Part shown: in pieces, positions 7,993-17,381 of the stretch
Numbering within the stretch: the first letter of the stretch is position 1
Layout: each line of letters starts with the position of its first letter
From: Murimonas intestini
GTDB taxonomy: Bacteria > Bacillota > Clostridia > Lachnospirales > Lachnospiraceae
Length of the DNA: 64,000 nucleotides
Reading direction: 5' to 3'
Assembly (NCBI GenBank): GCA_003148945.1
Contig: QGGY01000019.1
Location: 44,050-108,049, forward strand
Position numbers and translations under genes: made by a program
The notes under the pieces: generated by a model
The model's database searches: none
What the model was told of the DNA's origin: nothing
Seen by the model: only the letters and a program-made list of their open reading frames with translations

Positions 7993-9459
7993 TTGGAACA
8001 GAAAAAGACTTTATTTGATTATCTCTATCAGAATTTGATCCATCAGATAAAGACAGGCTATCTGCCGTATGGCGCTGCTCTGCCTTCCATCAGCCAATTA
8101 TGCCAATCATATAACGTAGGCATAAGGACAGTCAGGGATGTGCTGGATAAACTGAGAGATGAAGGTTTTATACATTCAGAAGAACGGAAAGCATCCAGAG
8201 TCATATATATGCCCTCCCCGTCAGACCAGGGCTGTGATGCCATAAGTTCTGTCCTTTCCCAGAAGGATTCTGTCATGGATGTCTATGAGACAATGGCGGT
8301 CTTAATGCCCCCTCTGTTTGCATTCTCTGCCCGCGCATGCAGTGCTAAAAGCATGGACCGCCTTTTTTCTCCGCTGGAACGTGCTTCAAATAAAGACTCT
8401 GTCAGTCTCTGGCGCATCTGTTCCTCTATTCTCCATGGACTGCTGGAATCATCGGGCAATCTGTTATTCTGCGATATCTATACTAGCCTTGAGCTTCATA
8501 CAAGAATGCCGTTTTTTCTGAACCGCCATGAAGCGATGGCTTCCATAAACGAGTATGCAGATCCCAAAAACATCCTCACCTTAATGAATACATTAAAACT
8601 GCGCAATGACGAGGAGATAGTACGTGGCTTCAGCATGGCCTACCGCTCCGTGGCAGGATCCATAGATAAATATCTGGACACCCTCTCCCAAAGCTGCGGG
8701 AGCAAACCTGAAAGCAGGGAGAGCACTTATTTCTGGAATCCCGGAAAGGGCAGAGATCATTACTATGTCCAGATCACACGCGATCTGATCGATAAAATCG
8801 GCACCGGAATATATAAAAATGCCAGCTTCCTCCCTTCGGAGGGTGAGCTGGCCGAACAGTACGGTGTCTCTGTCTCAACTGTCAGACAGGCTATCTCTTC
8901 CTTAAACCAACTGGGCTTTACTAAAACATATAATGTCAAAGGCACTCAGGTAACACTTTTTAATGATCAGGCAACCCATGACTGCATGAAGATCAGGGTA
9001 TATAAACAGGACACCCTCATATATTTAAGCGGCCTCCAGTTCATGGCGGCCGCAATAAAGCCTGCTGCACTCCTGGCCTTCCCCCATATTGATGAAAAAA
9101 TGATGCTTTCACTGGCAGAAGATGCCCGCAGGCCGGGAGCCATCCCTCTCGACTCCATCGTAAAGTGCATAATCAGCCTGACAGAACTGCCCCCGCTGCA
9201 GCTCATACTCAGCGAAGTATCAAAACTGCTTCACTGGGGCTACTATTTTTCCTTCTTTAATACCTGGGAATACGACTCTGCCGCCCTGAACAGAATAAGT
9301 CTGGATGCCTTAGCCAGCCTGCAGGCCGGGGATGCGGACGGCTTCGCCAGGCGGCTGTCTCTCAGCTACTGCCATGCTTTTGAAATGATCCGGGACTTTA
9401 TGGCCGGATGCGGGCTGCCTAAAGCTGGCAGGCTCCTAACGCCGGATATGTGGACATGA
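7993..9459 (+). CDS. Tandem GntR-type regulator with two winged-helix domains
   Basis: Transcription factor of 488 residues. Two GntR winged helices are visible: residues about 1-75 ('SYNVGIRTVRDVLDKLRDEGF') and about 255-325 ('QYGVSVSTVRQAISSLNQLGF'). Each is followed by an all-helical region of about 150-170 residues with a similar ending ('EIVRGFSMAYRSV' and 'DGFARRLSLSYCHAF'), so the gene looks like an internal duplication. It would act as a covalent pseudo-dimer. The TTG start at 7993 has AGGAGG 6 nt upstream. It converges on the ADP-ribosylglycohydrolase operon. Its target is unknown; the sites at 7917-7964 suggest self-control. Confidence 0.8.
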   Translation: MEQKKTLFDYLYQNLIHQIKTGYLPYGAALPSISQLCQSYNVGIRTVRDVLDKLRDEGFIHSEERKASRVIYMPSPSDQGCDAISSVLSQKDSVMDVYETMAVLMPPLFAFSARACSAKSMDRLFSPLERASNKDSVSLWRICSSILHGLLESSGNLLFCDIYTSLELHTRMPFFLNRHEAMASINEYADPKNILTLMNTLKLRNDEEIVRGFSMAYRSVAGSIDKYLDTLSQSCGSKPESRESTYFWNPGKGRDHYYVQITRDLIDKIGTGIYKNASFLPSEGELAEQYGVSVSTVRQAISSLNQLGFTKTYNVKGTQVTLFNDQATHDCMKIRVYKQDTLIYLSGLQFMAAAIKPAALLAFPHIDEKMMLSLAEDARRPGAIPLDSIVKCIISLTELPPLQLILSEVSKLLHWGYYFSFFNTWEYDSAALNRISLDALASLQAGDADGFARRLSLSYCHAFEMIRDFMAGCGLPKAGRLLTPDMWT

Positions 9460-9468
9460 CACACCTGT

Positions 9469-11472
9469 TCATAAATGATCTTCCCAGGGAAATACAGTCC
9501 TCCTTATATCCAGGACCGGCATGCCATGGTTTTTAGTGCAGACTTCACTCATGCCCCCGATGGTGAAATGGCTTTTCTGCCCCTCTTTGAGAGTAATGTC
9601 ATTCTCCAGCTTTATAAGGATCTGGTTCATGCCTTTCTCAAGCCGGGTGACTTTGTAGTTAGATCCGTCTCCCTGCGCTCCGCCGTTTCCCAGATTTGCC
9701 CGGAGGGGGACCTGCATGACAGTCCGGTGAAGCAGTTTTCCGTTTAAGAACAGCTTCATACGGCCGTTATTTGGAACTCCCAATACGACATCCCGCTCTT
9801 CTCTGCTGTATATATAATGAAGAGCATAGACTATTCCCTGTTTTTTGAAACAGGCGGACAACTCTAAATCATTCCCTGTCCTCCACACCTCCCTGAATCC
9901 TTCCGGCTGTGTTTTAAACACCTCTTCTTCATTAAGCCCGCAGGCTTCTTCCAGATGCTTTCCTTCATAAAGTTCTGATACCAGCCATCTGCTGCCGCCA
10001 AGGAGGACCAGGGGAACTGCCGGGACTGCAGGCCATCCCTCTGTCTGGAATATGATATATCCCCTGTTGCTGTCCCTGACTGCGCCCGCCGCTGCACTCA
10101 CTTCTATCTCAAGCCTTGTCTCACCCCAGGCTTTCAGGACAAACTTCTCCCCGTTCTGTCCCTTGCTTTTCTCTCCCCTGCCATTTGCGCACTTTACAAG
10201 CTCTGCTGTGAACCCTTCCGGCATGCGGAAACAGACTTCTATATTCTTTTCCACAGGATGGGGGTTGCTCAGTACGACCGTCAGCTTTGAAGCTCTGTCC
10301 CCTGTGACAGCAGCATCTTTGTCATAACGCACCTCAGCCTCCAGAGTACCCAGGGGATAAGAGAGCGCATTCGGCTTATAATCCTCCAGCCACGGCAGTT
10401 CTAGTGGCGGTATCTCTGCATCCTCATTATACTCCCCGCCCTCCGGGCAGGGATCATCAGTAAACTCTATCCCGCACCCCCAGTATCTTGTGACCTTCTC
10501 AGCTTCACGGCACACCACATCTGTCAGCTCCCGGATATCTGTAGGTGCAGTCAGATTGCGGATACCTCCTGTAGACATATTTGTCGCTATTTCATATCCC
10601 AGGGGCGCTATCCATTTTTCCGGCAAGGCAGATGCCCCTCCGATGATTCCCAGGACTGCGCCTAAGGTAGCTCCTGTACAGTCCGTATCCCACCCGCAGT
10701 TTACTGCCTTACAGATGGCATCCCCGAAATCCTTCCCATACAGCCATCCAATGGTCTGGAATCCCAGATTCAGCGGTGAATACTGGGCTATGGGGTTATA
10801 AAAAGTATTCATTAAGTCGTTTCTGTTGTCCTCATATGCCATGCCCTTTTTATAATTTTCAATACTCCTTCTTACGCTCCTGTATGTGAGGCTTGTCTTT
10901 GGAATAGAGGAAAGAGCAATTTCCAGCAGCCGGAATTTGTCATCCATTATAAATGCAGCTGATTCCAGCACAGCATTAAATATCTCACCGTAAACAGATT
11001 CTCCTCCGCCATGGTCTGCGATGGCATCCTGCCAGGCGTATCTGGCGGCAGTCTTCATGCACCCGGGAGCCAGGCAGGCCCATATCTCTGACCGGATAGG
11101 GCTTCCCATACAGTCTTTAAAAGCATTATTATGCCAGCCGCACACAGGAGGCAGCAGACCCTTCTGCATATTTTCTTTACTCAGCCCATATTCGTCAAAA
11201 TTGTAGGCAATACAGTCCATCCAGGCCTGTGCCATATCCGCCGGAGTGATTCCCGGACCTTTCTGCAGGATGAGCTGAAGCCATATCAGCTGCAGTTCCA
11301 GATCATCATTTGGGATCCCTCCCTCAGGAAGCAAAGGATACCAGTCCACATGATACATTTCTTCTCTGCCGAATTTTTCTTCCAGAGGTTCCCCCAGAGT
11401 TCCGCCGGCATTCTTGCCAAGCCAGCACCCCATCACCTTATCATGGTACACCGCCCTGTTTATTCTGATCAT
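9469..11472 (-). CDS. ADP-ribosylglycohydrolase-family enzyme with long C-terminal extension
   Basis: Cytoplasmic protein of 667 residues. The first ~330 residues carry the ADP-ribosyl_GH fold: 'GCWLGKNAGGTLGEP' near the start, metal-binding 'NDDLELQ' at residues 55-61, and 'WDTDCTGATLGAVLG' near residue 290. Known members remove ADP-ribose from protein or nitrogenase reductase; many gut Firmicute members sit in glycan loci and may cleave other N- or O-glycosides. The remaining ~330 residues are beta-rich and may form carbohydrate-contact or accessory domains. It follows the GH67-like gene with one base between stop and start, and is the last gene of the sugar ABC operon, so a glycosidase role is more likely than protein de-ADP-ribosylation. 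No signal peptide. Confidence 0.8.
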   Translation of the reverse strand: MIRINRAVYHDKVMGCWLGKNAGGTLGEPLEEKFGREEMYHVDWYPLLPEGGIPNDDLELQLIWLQLILQKGPGITPADMAQAWMDCIAYNFDEYGLSKENMQKGLLPPVCGWHNNAFKDCMGSPIRSEIWACLAPGCMKTAARYAWQDAIADHGGGESVYGEIFNAVLESAAFIMDDKFRLLEIALSSIPKTSLTYRSVRRSIENYKKGMAYEDNRNDLMNTFYNPIAQYSPLNLGFQTIGWLYGKDFGDAICKAVNCGWDTDCTGATLGAVLGIIGGASALPEKWIAPLGYEIATNMSTGGIRNLTAPTDIRELTDVVCREAEKVTRYWGCGIEFTDDPCPEGGEYNEDAEIPPLELPWLEDYKPNALSYPLGTLEAEVRYDKDAAVTGDRASKLTVVLSNPHPVEKNIEVCFRMPEGFTAELVKCANGRGEKSKGQNGEKFVLKAWGETRLEIEVSAAAGAVRDSNRGYIIFQTEGWPAVPAVPLVLLGGSRWLVSELYEGKHLEEACGLNEEEVFKTQPEGFREVWRTGNDLELSACFKKQGIVYALHYIYSREERDVVLGVPNNGRMKLFLNGKLLHRTVMQVPLRANLGNGGAQGDGSNYKVTRLEKGMNQILIKLENDITLKEGQKSHFTIGGMSEVCTKNHGMPVLDIRRTVFPWEDHL

Positions 11473-11473
11473 C

Positions 11474-13198
11474 TCAGCATCTTCCCCCTTTAAGTCCTGC
11501 GTCTGCCGCCATTCTTTTCAGCGCGTCTGTATAAAATTTTACCCTCTCAGGATTCAGCTGGGCGTCATAGGGGTATTTCAAAATAAAATCATTCTTCAAG
11601 AGTCCTTCCCTGTACTCTTCCATCTCCTTTATGGTCTGTCCGAGCAGTTCCCCTGCACTTTTATCCTCTGCCAGGATGGCATCTTTGTCCACCTCAGCGG
11701 CATATCTGCCGAAGCAGTATCCTCTGGCAGTCAGCCTGAAGCCTCTCACATACCAGCGCATAAATTCAAAATGCTCTCTCAGGTCCTCATAAGCTTCCTG
11801 CCTGAGTCCCATGCTGCTTGTACTCACTCTGTCTGCCAGCTTCTCGCAGCGCAAAAGCGCCTCATCCTTGTCTGCTAAAATACGCTGCACATTTTCCGGT
11901 GTCATATCAAGTGCGTCCTTCTTCTGGGGATCCCACTCGCTCAGGCTGTGGTGAGTCCCGCCGATAAAGGTAAACTGATCTGGCGTCAGATGCATACAGC
12001 TGTCATTGGAAAACAGGCATCCATTGACAAAATTTGTCTTTTCCACTATAGGCCAGGTCTCGTCCATCAGCTCCCGGATCTTTTCAATACATTTTTTAAG
12101 CTCCCCGGGCAGCAGGCCCTCTTCCAGCATATCTTCCCCCTCAAGCCATTTCAGATAAATATCCTCCTCACTGATCTCTGCATTTTCTGCATAGGCTGCT
12201 ATCGCGTACAGATTGACAAGATTGGGATTATCAAAGCATGTCCAGTCCTGCACTCCCTCCCAGTCCGTTCTGGCTATAAATCCTGTCACGCCGTGCTCAC
12301 TGGCATATGCCAGTCTCCTCTTTATATCTGCCAGCATGGCTGACGGCTGTGCACCCCATCCAAAAAACTGTCCGTTCACATCATATTCCGTGATCTGGGG
12401 GTGATCATCCACATGTCCCATGAGAGGATTATCCGGAAAAGTCGGATAGAAATCATGGGGTGTATTCTTCAGGGACAATATAATGTCGTCCGGCATGGTA
12501 TTGAAAGCCTCACGGAACCGCTCCTGCTCCTCCTTTGTATAAATAAAATCTCTTATGATCAGTTTCCTGCCTGCCTCGTGAAACGGCTGGTACATTGCCA
12601 TGATCATATTTTTGTACCAGTCCACCGGATCCAGTTCACGGCAGCGTTCACAGCCGCAGGCAAAGGTATTGCTGATGGCAAGCCTTGCTTCCCCCGTGCC
12701 TATAGAACACACGATTCCAGCCAAATCAGGCAGCGCCAGAAAAAGTTCTTTATATTTGTAAGGAAGGAATTCCCTGTACCAGAACGGGTCGCTTGGGCAG
12801 ATTACTCCATCTTTCATCAGCTCCTTTTTATATTTCAGGATAAAGTCTGAAAACCACAGTTCCTTATTCTCAAAATAAATCTCAACGCCGGCTTCCTTTG
12901 CCTCTCTTATCACATGGTTCATATAATCCCTGCGGTTCAGGTTCAGGTTTTCCCTCAGCGCATGATTTAAAATGGCGTGGTCCACCTCCAGAAATGCACC
13001 GTAGTAGCTTTCCGGCTCCCCTGAGCCTCCCAGGAATTTTGCCGGGAATACGATCTTATCCTCTATGCCCGGTTCATGAAAAACCAGCGCATTCATTTTA
13101 TTTTTTACACAGAAATCCAGCCTTCTGCGGATCTCATCCAGGTTCCATATCTGTGTAGAATCATGCAGTTCCATAGCTCTGAAAACAAAATCACTCAT
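11474..13198 (-). CDS. GH67-like (alpha-glucuronidase-related) TIM-barrel glycoside hydrolase
   Basis: Cytoplasmic protein of 574 residues. The ATG at 13196-13198 is chosen because AAGGAG lies about 8 nt upstream; longer readings run into the upstream permease gene. 'DDIILSLKNTPHDFYPTFP' followed by 'NPLMG' and later 'FIARTDWEG' and 'NPNLVNLYAIAAYAENAEIS' parallel the order of conserved segments in GH67 alpha-glucuronidases (KNGPIDFQVREP, NLYGFGRLAW). It is shorter than classical GH67 enzymes (about 680). It lies after the two permeases, so it probably acts on the imported oligosaccharide, perhaps a uronic acid-containing one. The family link is from memory of motifs, not a search. Confidence 0.6.
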   Translation of the reverse strand: MSDFVFRAMELHDSTQIWNLDEIRRRLDFCVKNKMNALVFHEPGIEDKIVFPAKFLGGSGEPESYYGAFLEVDHAILNHALRENLNLNRRDYMNHVIREAKEAGVEIYFENKELWFSDFILKYKKELMKDGVICPSDPFWYREFLPYKYKELFLALPDLAGIVCSIGTGEARLAISNTFACGCERCRELDPVDWYKNMIMAMYQPFHEAGRKLIIRDFIYTKEEQERFREAFNTMPDDIILSLKNTPHDFYPTFPDNPLMGHVDDHPQITEYDVNGQFFGWGAQPSAMLADIKRRLAYASEHGVTGFIARTDWEGVQDWTCFDNPNLVNLYAIAAYAENAEISEEDIYLKWLEGEDMLEEGLLPGELKKCIEKIRELMDETWPIVEKTNFVNGCLFSNDSCMHLTPDQFTFIGGTHHSLSEWDPQKKDALDMTPENVQRILADKDEALLRCEKLADRVSTSSMGLRQEAYEDLREHFEFMRWYVRGFRLTARGYCFGRYAAEVDKDAILAEDKSAGELLGQTIKEMEEYREGLLKNDFILKYPYDAQLNPERVKFYTDALKRMAADAGLKGGRC

Positions 13199-13233
13199 TT
13201 TTTCTTCTCCTTGTCTTAATATAATCTGGTCTT

Positions 13234-14088
13234 TTATCCCTTCAGTCCTGAAGTGGCAATTCCCTCCACAAAGTACTTCTGAAGACAGAAAAACATAACT
13301 ACAAGCGGGATAATAGAGAGAAAGGCCATTGCCATTATCTGATTCCATTCGGCCGTGGAGGCCACATCCAGCCCCAGCCGCAGAGCCAGGGACAATGGAT
13401 ATTTTGATACGCTGTTTATGTAGATCAAAGGATTCATAAAATCATTCCAGGTCCATATTGTCTGAAATATGCAGACAGACATAAGCGACGGCTTCAGCAC
13501 TGGCCCCAGGATAAGTACAAGCGTCCTGAACGAACCGCAGCCGTCAATCTTCGCCGCCTCGTCCAGTTCGGCAGGAATACCCCGCAGGAATTGTACCTCC
13601 TGATAAATAAAAAACGGATAGCAGCCCAGTGCGGCTGTTGCCCAGAAAGGCATGTAGGAATCCAGCCAGTGCAGATCCCTGTATAACAAATACCTGGGTA
13701 TAATAAGCACCGAACTTGGCACCATTAATGTAGACATCATCAGCATAAACAGTACCTTGTGTCCCCTGAACCTGAATCTGGCGAAGCCATATGCCACCAG
13801 AGTGCTTGATATTACCGTCAGCGCCACTGTGGGTACTACCATGATCAGCGTGTTTATGAAGTAATCCGCAAAATTGTACTGCCCTGTTGATATCCACCCT
13901 TTTATAAACCCTGCCGGGTCAAAAGATTCCGGCAGCAGTCCTGTCCCCGTATAAATCTCCTTATTTGTCTTAAATGCTGCAAAGAACATCCATATCAGGG
14001 GATATACCATACAGAGCCCGAATGCCAGTACAAGCAGGAATGCAAAAATCCTTCCCAGTTTTTTCTTTTTTTCCCTCACTGTCTTCAT
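13234..14088 (-). CDS. Sugar ABC transporter permease, MalG type
   Basis: Second permease of the importer (284 residues, six predicted helices). The EAA loop reads 'ELDEAAKIDGCGSFRTLVLI' and the C-terminus 'QKYFVEGIATSGLKG' is the standard MalG/UgpE ending. Its ATG overlaps the MalF-type stop in an ATGA junction, so both halves are made in equal amounts. The ATPase subunit is not in the locus, as usual for Firmicute CUT1 systems served by a shared MsmX-like ATPase. Confidence 0.92.
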   Translation of the reverse strand: MKTVREKKKKLGRIFAFLLVLAFGLCMVYPLIWMFFAAFKTNKEIYTGTGLLPESFDPAGFIKGWISTGQYNFADYFINTLIMVVPTVALTVISSTLVAYGFARFRFRGHKVLFMLMMSTLMVPSSVLIIPRYLLYRDLHWLDSYMPFWATAALGCYPFFIYQEVQFLRGIPAELDEAAKIDGCGSFRTLVLILGPVLKPSLMSVCIFQTIWTWNDFMNPLIYINSVSKYPLSLALRLGLDVASTAEWNQIMAMAFLSIIPLVVMFFCLQKYFVEGIATSGLKG

Positions 14089-14972
14089 CCCTGCTTCCCC
14101 CCATCATCTCCATAGAATACCCAGTATTTCGAGGTAACAAAGATTATGCCCGTGATCCCCACCAATACAAGAAACAGGATCCATGACTCAGCGCTGGCAT
14201 ACCCCAGGTCTGAACGGCTGAAAGCATCCTTATAGATTTTCAGTCCCATAAGGTTTGTGGACTTAATGGGCCCTCCTCCTGTAACTACATAGGCGGATGT
14301 GTAATTCTGCAGCGCGTTGATTATCTGCATAATAATATTAAACAGTATAATCGGGCTGATCATAGGCAGGGTTATCTTGAAAAACATCCTGATTTTTCCG
14401 GAGCCGTCAACTCTTGCAGCCTCATACAGGTCTGCGGGGACCTGCTTTAACGCCGCAAAGAACAGAACCATGGAGGAACCAAACTGCCAGATCTCAATCA
14501 GACTGATGGTAAATAATGCATACTTGGGATCTCCCAGCCAGTTTACTGATATGCCGAACAGATTATTGATGATGCCAGTCTTCATAAACATGACCCTCCA
14601 CAGCGCCGAGATGGCTACACTGCCGCCCAGTATGGACGGCAGGTAATAGAGGGTCCTGAAGAAACGTATCCCTTTCATCTTCATATTCAGGATCATGGCA
14701 ACGATCAGTGCAAAAACCAGCTTCCCCGGGACTACCATCAGTATATACTTTAAAGTCACTCCCATAGATCCCCAGAAATCAGCATCCTTTTTAAACATCC
14801 TTATATAATTATCCAGTCCTGTAAACTGGTAGCTTCCCCCCAGCTTAATATCTGTCAGGGAATAAGCAAAGGACCTGACCAGGGGGTAAAGCTGCAGCAG
14901 CAAAAATCCCAGGATCCACGGCAGTATATAAAGATAGCCCTGCCATTCTTTTTGTATCTTTTTCCGTCTCAT
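14085..14972 (-). CDS. Sugar ABC transporter permease, MalF/UgpA type
   Basis: First permease (295 residues). It opens with MRRKKIQKEWQGYLYILPW, the usual MalF-like 'YLFILPW' entry helix, and its EAA loop reads 'DLYEAARVDGSGKIRMFFKI'. The ATG at 14970-14972 is chosen for its GGGGGG site 7 nt upstream; an ATG two codons earlier is too close to it. It follows the binding protein gene with about 29 bp and overlaps the MalG gene by 4 bp. Substrate unknown, but the downstream GH67-like gene hints at a uronate-bearing oligosaccharide. Confidence 0.92.
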   Translation of the reverse strand: MRRKKIQKEWQGYLYILPWILGFLLLQLYPLVRSFAYSLTDIKLGGSYQFTGLDNYIRMFKKDADFWGSMGVTLKYILMVVPGKLVFALIVAMILNMKMKGIRFFRTLYYLPSILGGSVAISALWRVMFMKTGIINNLFGISVNWLGDPKYALFTISLIEIWQFGSSMVLFFAALKQVPADLYEAARVDGSGKIRMFFKITLPMISPIILFNIIMQIINALQNYTSAYVVTGGGPIKSTNLMGLKIYKDAFSRSDLGYASAESWILFLVLVGITGIIFVTSKYWVFYGDDGGKQG

Positions 14973-15001
14973 ATTCATGCCCCCCAAAGCAGCCTATAAT
15001 A

Positions 15002-16384
15002 TCAGCCGATTCTTTCCAGAGCCTCTTCCATCAGCCCCATTGCCTCTTCTGTGATCTCGTCAATACTGCCCTGTTTATATGCGATCTTTTCTGTTGCATC
15101 CTGAAGGATCTCGATGATCTCAGCAGGCACACTCAGGTTCTGATTTGCAGTGGCACTTTCCTGGGCTTTCTCCACGGCTTCTGCAAGCACCGGGTCCAGA
15201 TAACCGTTATCCTCACATATCTTTCTTCCATTAGCTGTAGCCGGGATAGAACGGCAATCCTTTAATACGGCTGCTGCCTCATCGCTGTTAAAGAAATAAT
15301 CCAGGAATCTGGCTGCTTCCTCCGGGTACCGGCAGTTTGCCGCCACGCCTATGAGCTGGGCCGGCCTGAACAGGATACCGCTTTCCTTTGCATCTGCAAA
15401 CTGCGGGATATCCATGGCTGCTGCACTGTCCTGAAAATCATAATAATTGCCTGTCACATTTGACGTTGCCGTATAGGTACATCCCAGATCATGGCTGATC
15501 CACTTTGGATTTGTATTTACCTGCGTATCATACGGAGCGCTGTCCGCTGCCGGTTCCGCCACATTTTTATCATAAAAGTCATTTATGACAGTAAATACTT
15601 TCTTTAAATCCTCTTCCGCAAAATTAAGTTTATTAGTATCCTGGTCTATCAGTTCTTTGCCGGTGATCTGGGCCATCAGTGCATAGACACCTTCTTTACC
15701 CAGTGTGGTTATATCGATATTAAACAGATACTGTTCTTCATTCTTGCTGTGGATCGTCTCCCCTGCGCTGATAAAATCATCCCAGGTCCTGATGTCCTCC
15801 AGTTTGATACCTGCTGCTTCAAGCACCGATGTGTCTGTCAGCCAGATGCCTGCATTGACCCCGGTAGGAAGTCCAACCATCCTGCCGTCATAATAGGAAA
15901 AGCTCTTTAGGAAATTCTGGTCAAAGTCCGAAGTATCCAGCTGTGCGCTGTAATCATTCAGATCTGCAAATACTTCTCCCATTGCCATCAGATCTCTTGT
16001 CATGGAGGCATCAAACTGGACAATATCTGCAGCCGTACCGCCCGAGACCTGAGTTGTCAGCTTCTCAAAATATCCGTCATATCCGCCATACTCAGCTTCA
16101 ATCTTTACATTCGGATGAAGCTGCTCATATTGCTCAATGACTGCCAAAGTGGCCTCATGCCTCGCATCCGATCCCCACCACATAAATCTCAGGGTAATAT
16201 CATCCTGTCCTTCCGCATCTGCCGCCTCTGTCTCACCACTGCTCTTCACCAGTTCATTACTGCTCTCTTTTAATTCTGCTCTCTCAGCCTCACTTCCGCT
16301 GCCCTTTTCACAGCCTGCTGCAAACACAGTCATGCCTGCCAGCAAAGCTGCCATACCCAGAGCTGTTAATCTTCTGCCATTCAT
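15002..16384 (-). CDS. Sugar ABC transporter substrate-binding lipoprotein
   Basis: Extracellular solute-binding protein family 1, 460 residues. The signal ends in lipobox 'FAAGC' with Cys25 as the lipid anchor, followed by a Ser/Glu-rich linker. The mature start 'ITLRFMWWGSDARHEATLAV' and 'KIEAEYGGYDGYFEKLTTQ' are typical of CUT1 binding proteins. GGAGGG precedes the ATG. It is the first gene of the operon and diverges from a response regulator/kinase pair across the operator region at 16454-16490, which probably switches it on when the sugar is sensed. Confidence 0.92.
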   Translation of the reverse strand: MNGRRLTALGMAALLAGMTVFAAGCEKGSGSEAERAELKESSNELVKSSGETEAADAEGQDDITLRFMWWGSDARHEATLAVIEQYEQLHPNVKIEAEYGGYDGYFEKLTTQVSGGTAADIVQFDASMTRDLMAMGEVFADLNDYSAQLDTSDFDQNFLKSFSYYDGRMVGLPTGVNAGIWLTDTSVLEAAGIKLEDIRTWDDFISAGETIHSKNEEQYLFNIDITTLGKEGVYALMAQITGKELIDQDTNKLNFAEEDLKKVFTVINDFYDKNVAEPAADSAPYDTQVNTNPKWISHDLGCTYTATSNVTGNYYDFQDSAAAMDIPQFADAKESGILFRPAQLIGVAANCRYPEEAARFLDYFFNSDEAAAVLKDCRSIPATANGRKICEDNGYLDPVLAEAVEKAQESATANQNLSVPAEIIEILQDATEKIAYKQGSIDEITEEAMGLMEEALERIG

Positions 16385-16453
16385 CCCATTTCCCTCCTTG
16401 ATCTCTGTCGTCTGTCAGTTTCCATTACAATTTTCTCCGGAAAACATATTTTT

Positions 16454-16490
16454 CTGAATATATTCAGTTACTCCATCTGGATATATTCAG
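16454..16490. promoter_or_regulatory. Paired 14-bp palindromes, probable response-regulator sites in the SBP/RR divergent gap
   Basis: CTGAATATATTCAG (16454-16467) is a perfect palindrome; CTGGATATATTCAG (16477-16490) repeats it with one change, 23 bp start to start (about two helical turns). For the binding-protein promoter on the minus strand, TGTAAT (plus 16424-16429) can serve as -10 with a poor -35 at 16447-16452, directly next to the first palindrome, the classic layout for an activator. A second promoter, TTGACA at 16528-16533 with TTAAAT at 16552-16557, faces the response regulator. The sites fit binding by the adjacent AraC-type regulator. Confidence 0.6.
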
Positions 16491-16619
16491 ATTACCATCC
16501 ATGGAAATAATTGTATAGGCATCTGGCTTGACAAAACATTCCATCCTATGCTTAAATACTCTAAAAAGGTATCCGATTTTCACAAAAACACTCATATAAT
16601 TACTGCGGAGGTATACATA

Positions 16620-17381
16620 ATGCTGAAAATTGTCATTGTTGAAGATGAAACAAACATCCGCGACTGTCTGGTGCATCTGTTTCCATGGGATTCCCTGGAT
16701 GTCACTGTATCGGCCAGCTTCTCCAGCGGAGAAGAGGCGCTATCTTATCTGTCAGACCACAGTGCGGATATCCTTCTCACAGATATCCGCCTTCCTGAAA
16801 TGAACGGGCTTGATCTGGTACAGGCGCTCAGAATATCTAAAAATCCCATTTCCGTCATTATCCTGACTGCCTACCGCCACTTCGATTATGCGCAGCAGGC
16901 CATCCGCTACAATGTAGATGATTTTCTTCTAAAGCCAATTAAATACAATGAGCTGACTGCTTCCATCCTGCGCATCAGGGAATCTCTTGAAAATTCTCTG
17001 TCAAAGCCTGCTGCCGCTCCTGACGAAGACGCATCCTACCATGAAAAGATCATCTCTTCCTCCAAACACTATGTGGCTGACCATCTCACAGATGTCACTC
17101 TGGAAAATACAGCACTTTCAGTCAGTTTAAGCCCCGGTTATTTCTCACGCCTTTTTCACAAGGTTACTGGAAGTACCTTCTCAGATTATGTGACTGCCTG
17201 CCGTATGGAAAAAGCCGCAAAGCTTTTAAAAGAGATTGATTACAAGACGTATGAAATATCTCTCCTTGTAGGGTATGACAATCCCAAAAATTTCACCAGG
17301 GCGTTTAAACAGTATTATCAGATGACTCCCAGGGAATACCGTACACGTACAGCTGCTCACACTCAAGAGGATAAGCCATGA
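16620..17381 (+). CDS. Response regulator, AraC-type output (YesN-like), compact form
   Basis: DNA-binding response regulator of 253 residues. The receiver domain has the acidic pair in 'IVEDE', phosphoacceptor Asp55 in 'LLTDIRLPEMNG', and the switch Lys in 'DFLLKPIKYNEL'. The AraC double helix-turn-helix occupies the last 100 residues ('NTALSVSLSPGYFSRLFHK', 'GYDNPKNFTRAFKQ'). It lacks the long linker common in YesN proteins, so it is about half the usual length. The ATG at 16620 is chosen for GGAGG 8 nt upstream. Its stop overlaps the kinase start (ATGA). It probably controls the divergent sugar operon through the palindromes at 16454-16490. Confidence 0.9.
   Translation: MLKIVIVEDETNIRDCLVHLFPWDSLDVTVSASFSSGEEALSYLSDHSADILLTDIRLPEMNGLDLVQALRISKNPISVIILTAYRHFDYAQQAIRYNVDDFLLKPIKYNELTASILRIRESLENSLSKPAAAPDEDASYHEKIISSSKHYVADHLTDVTLENTALSVSLSPGYFSRLFHKVTGSTFSDYVTACRMEKAAKLLKEIDYKTYEISLLVGYDNPKNFTRAFKQYYQMTPREYRTRTAAHTQEDKP

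Noticed and set aside
13199..13348. N-terminal 50-residue extension of the GH67-like protein
   Set aside because: It lies largely inside the upstream permease gene, lacks a ribosome site, and AAGGAG precedes the internal ATG at 13198.
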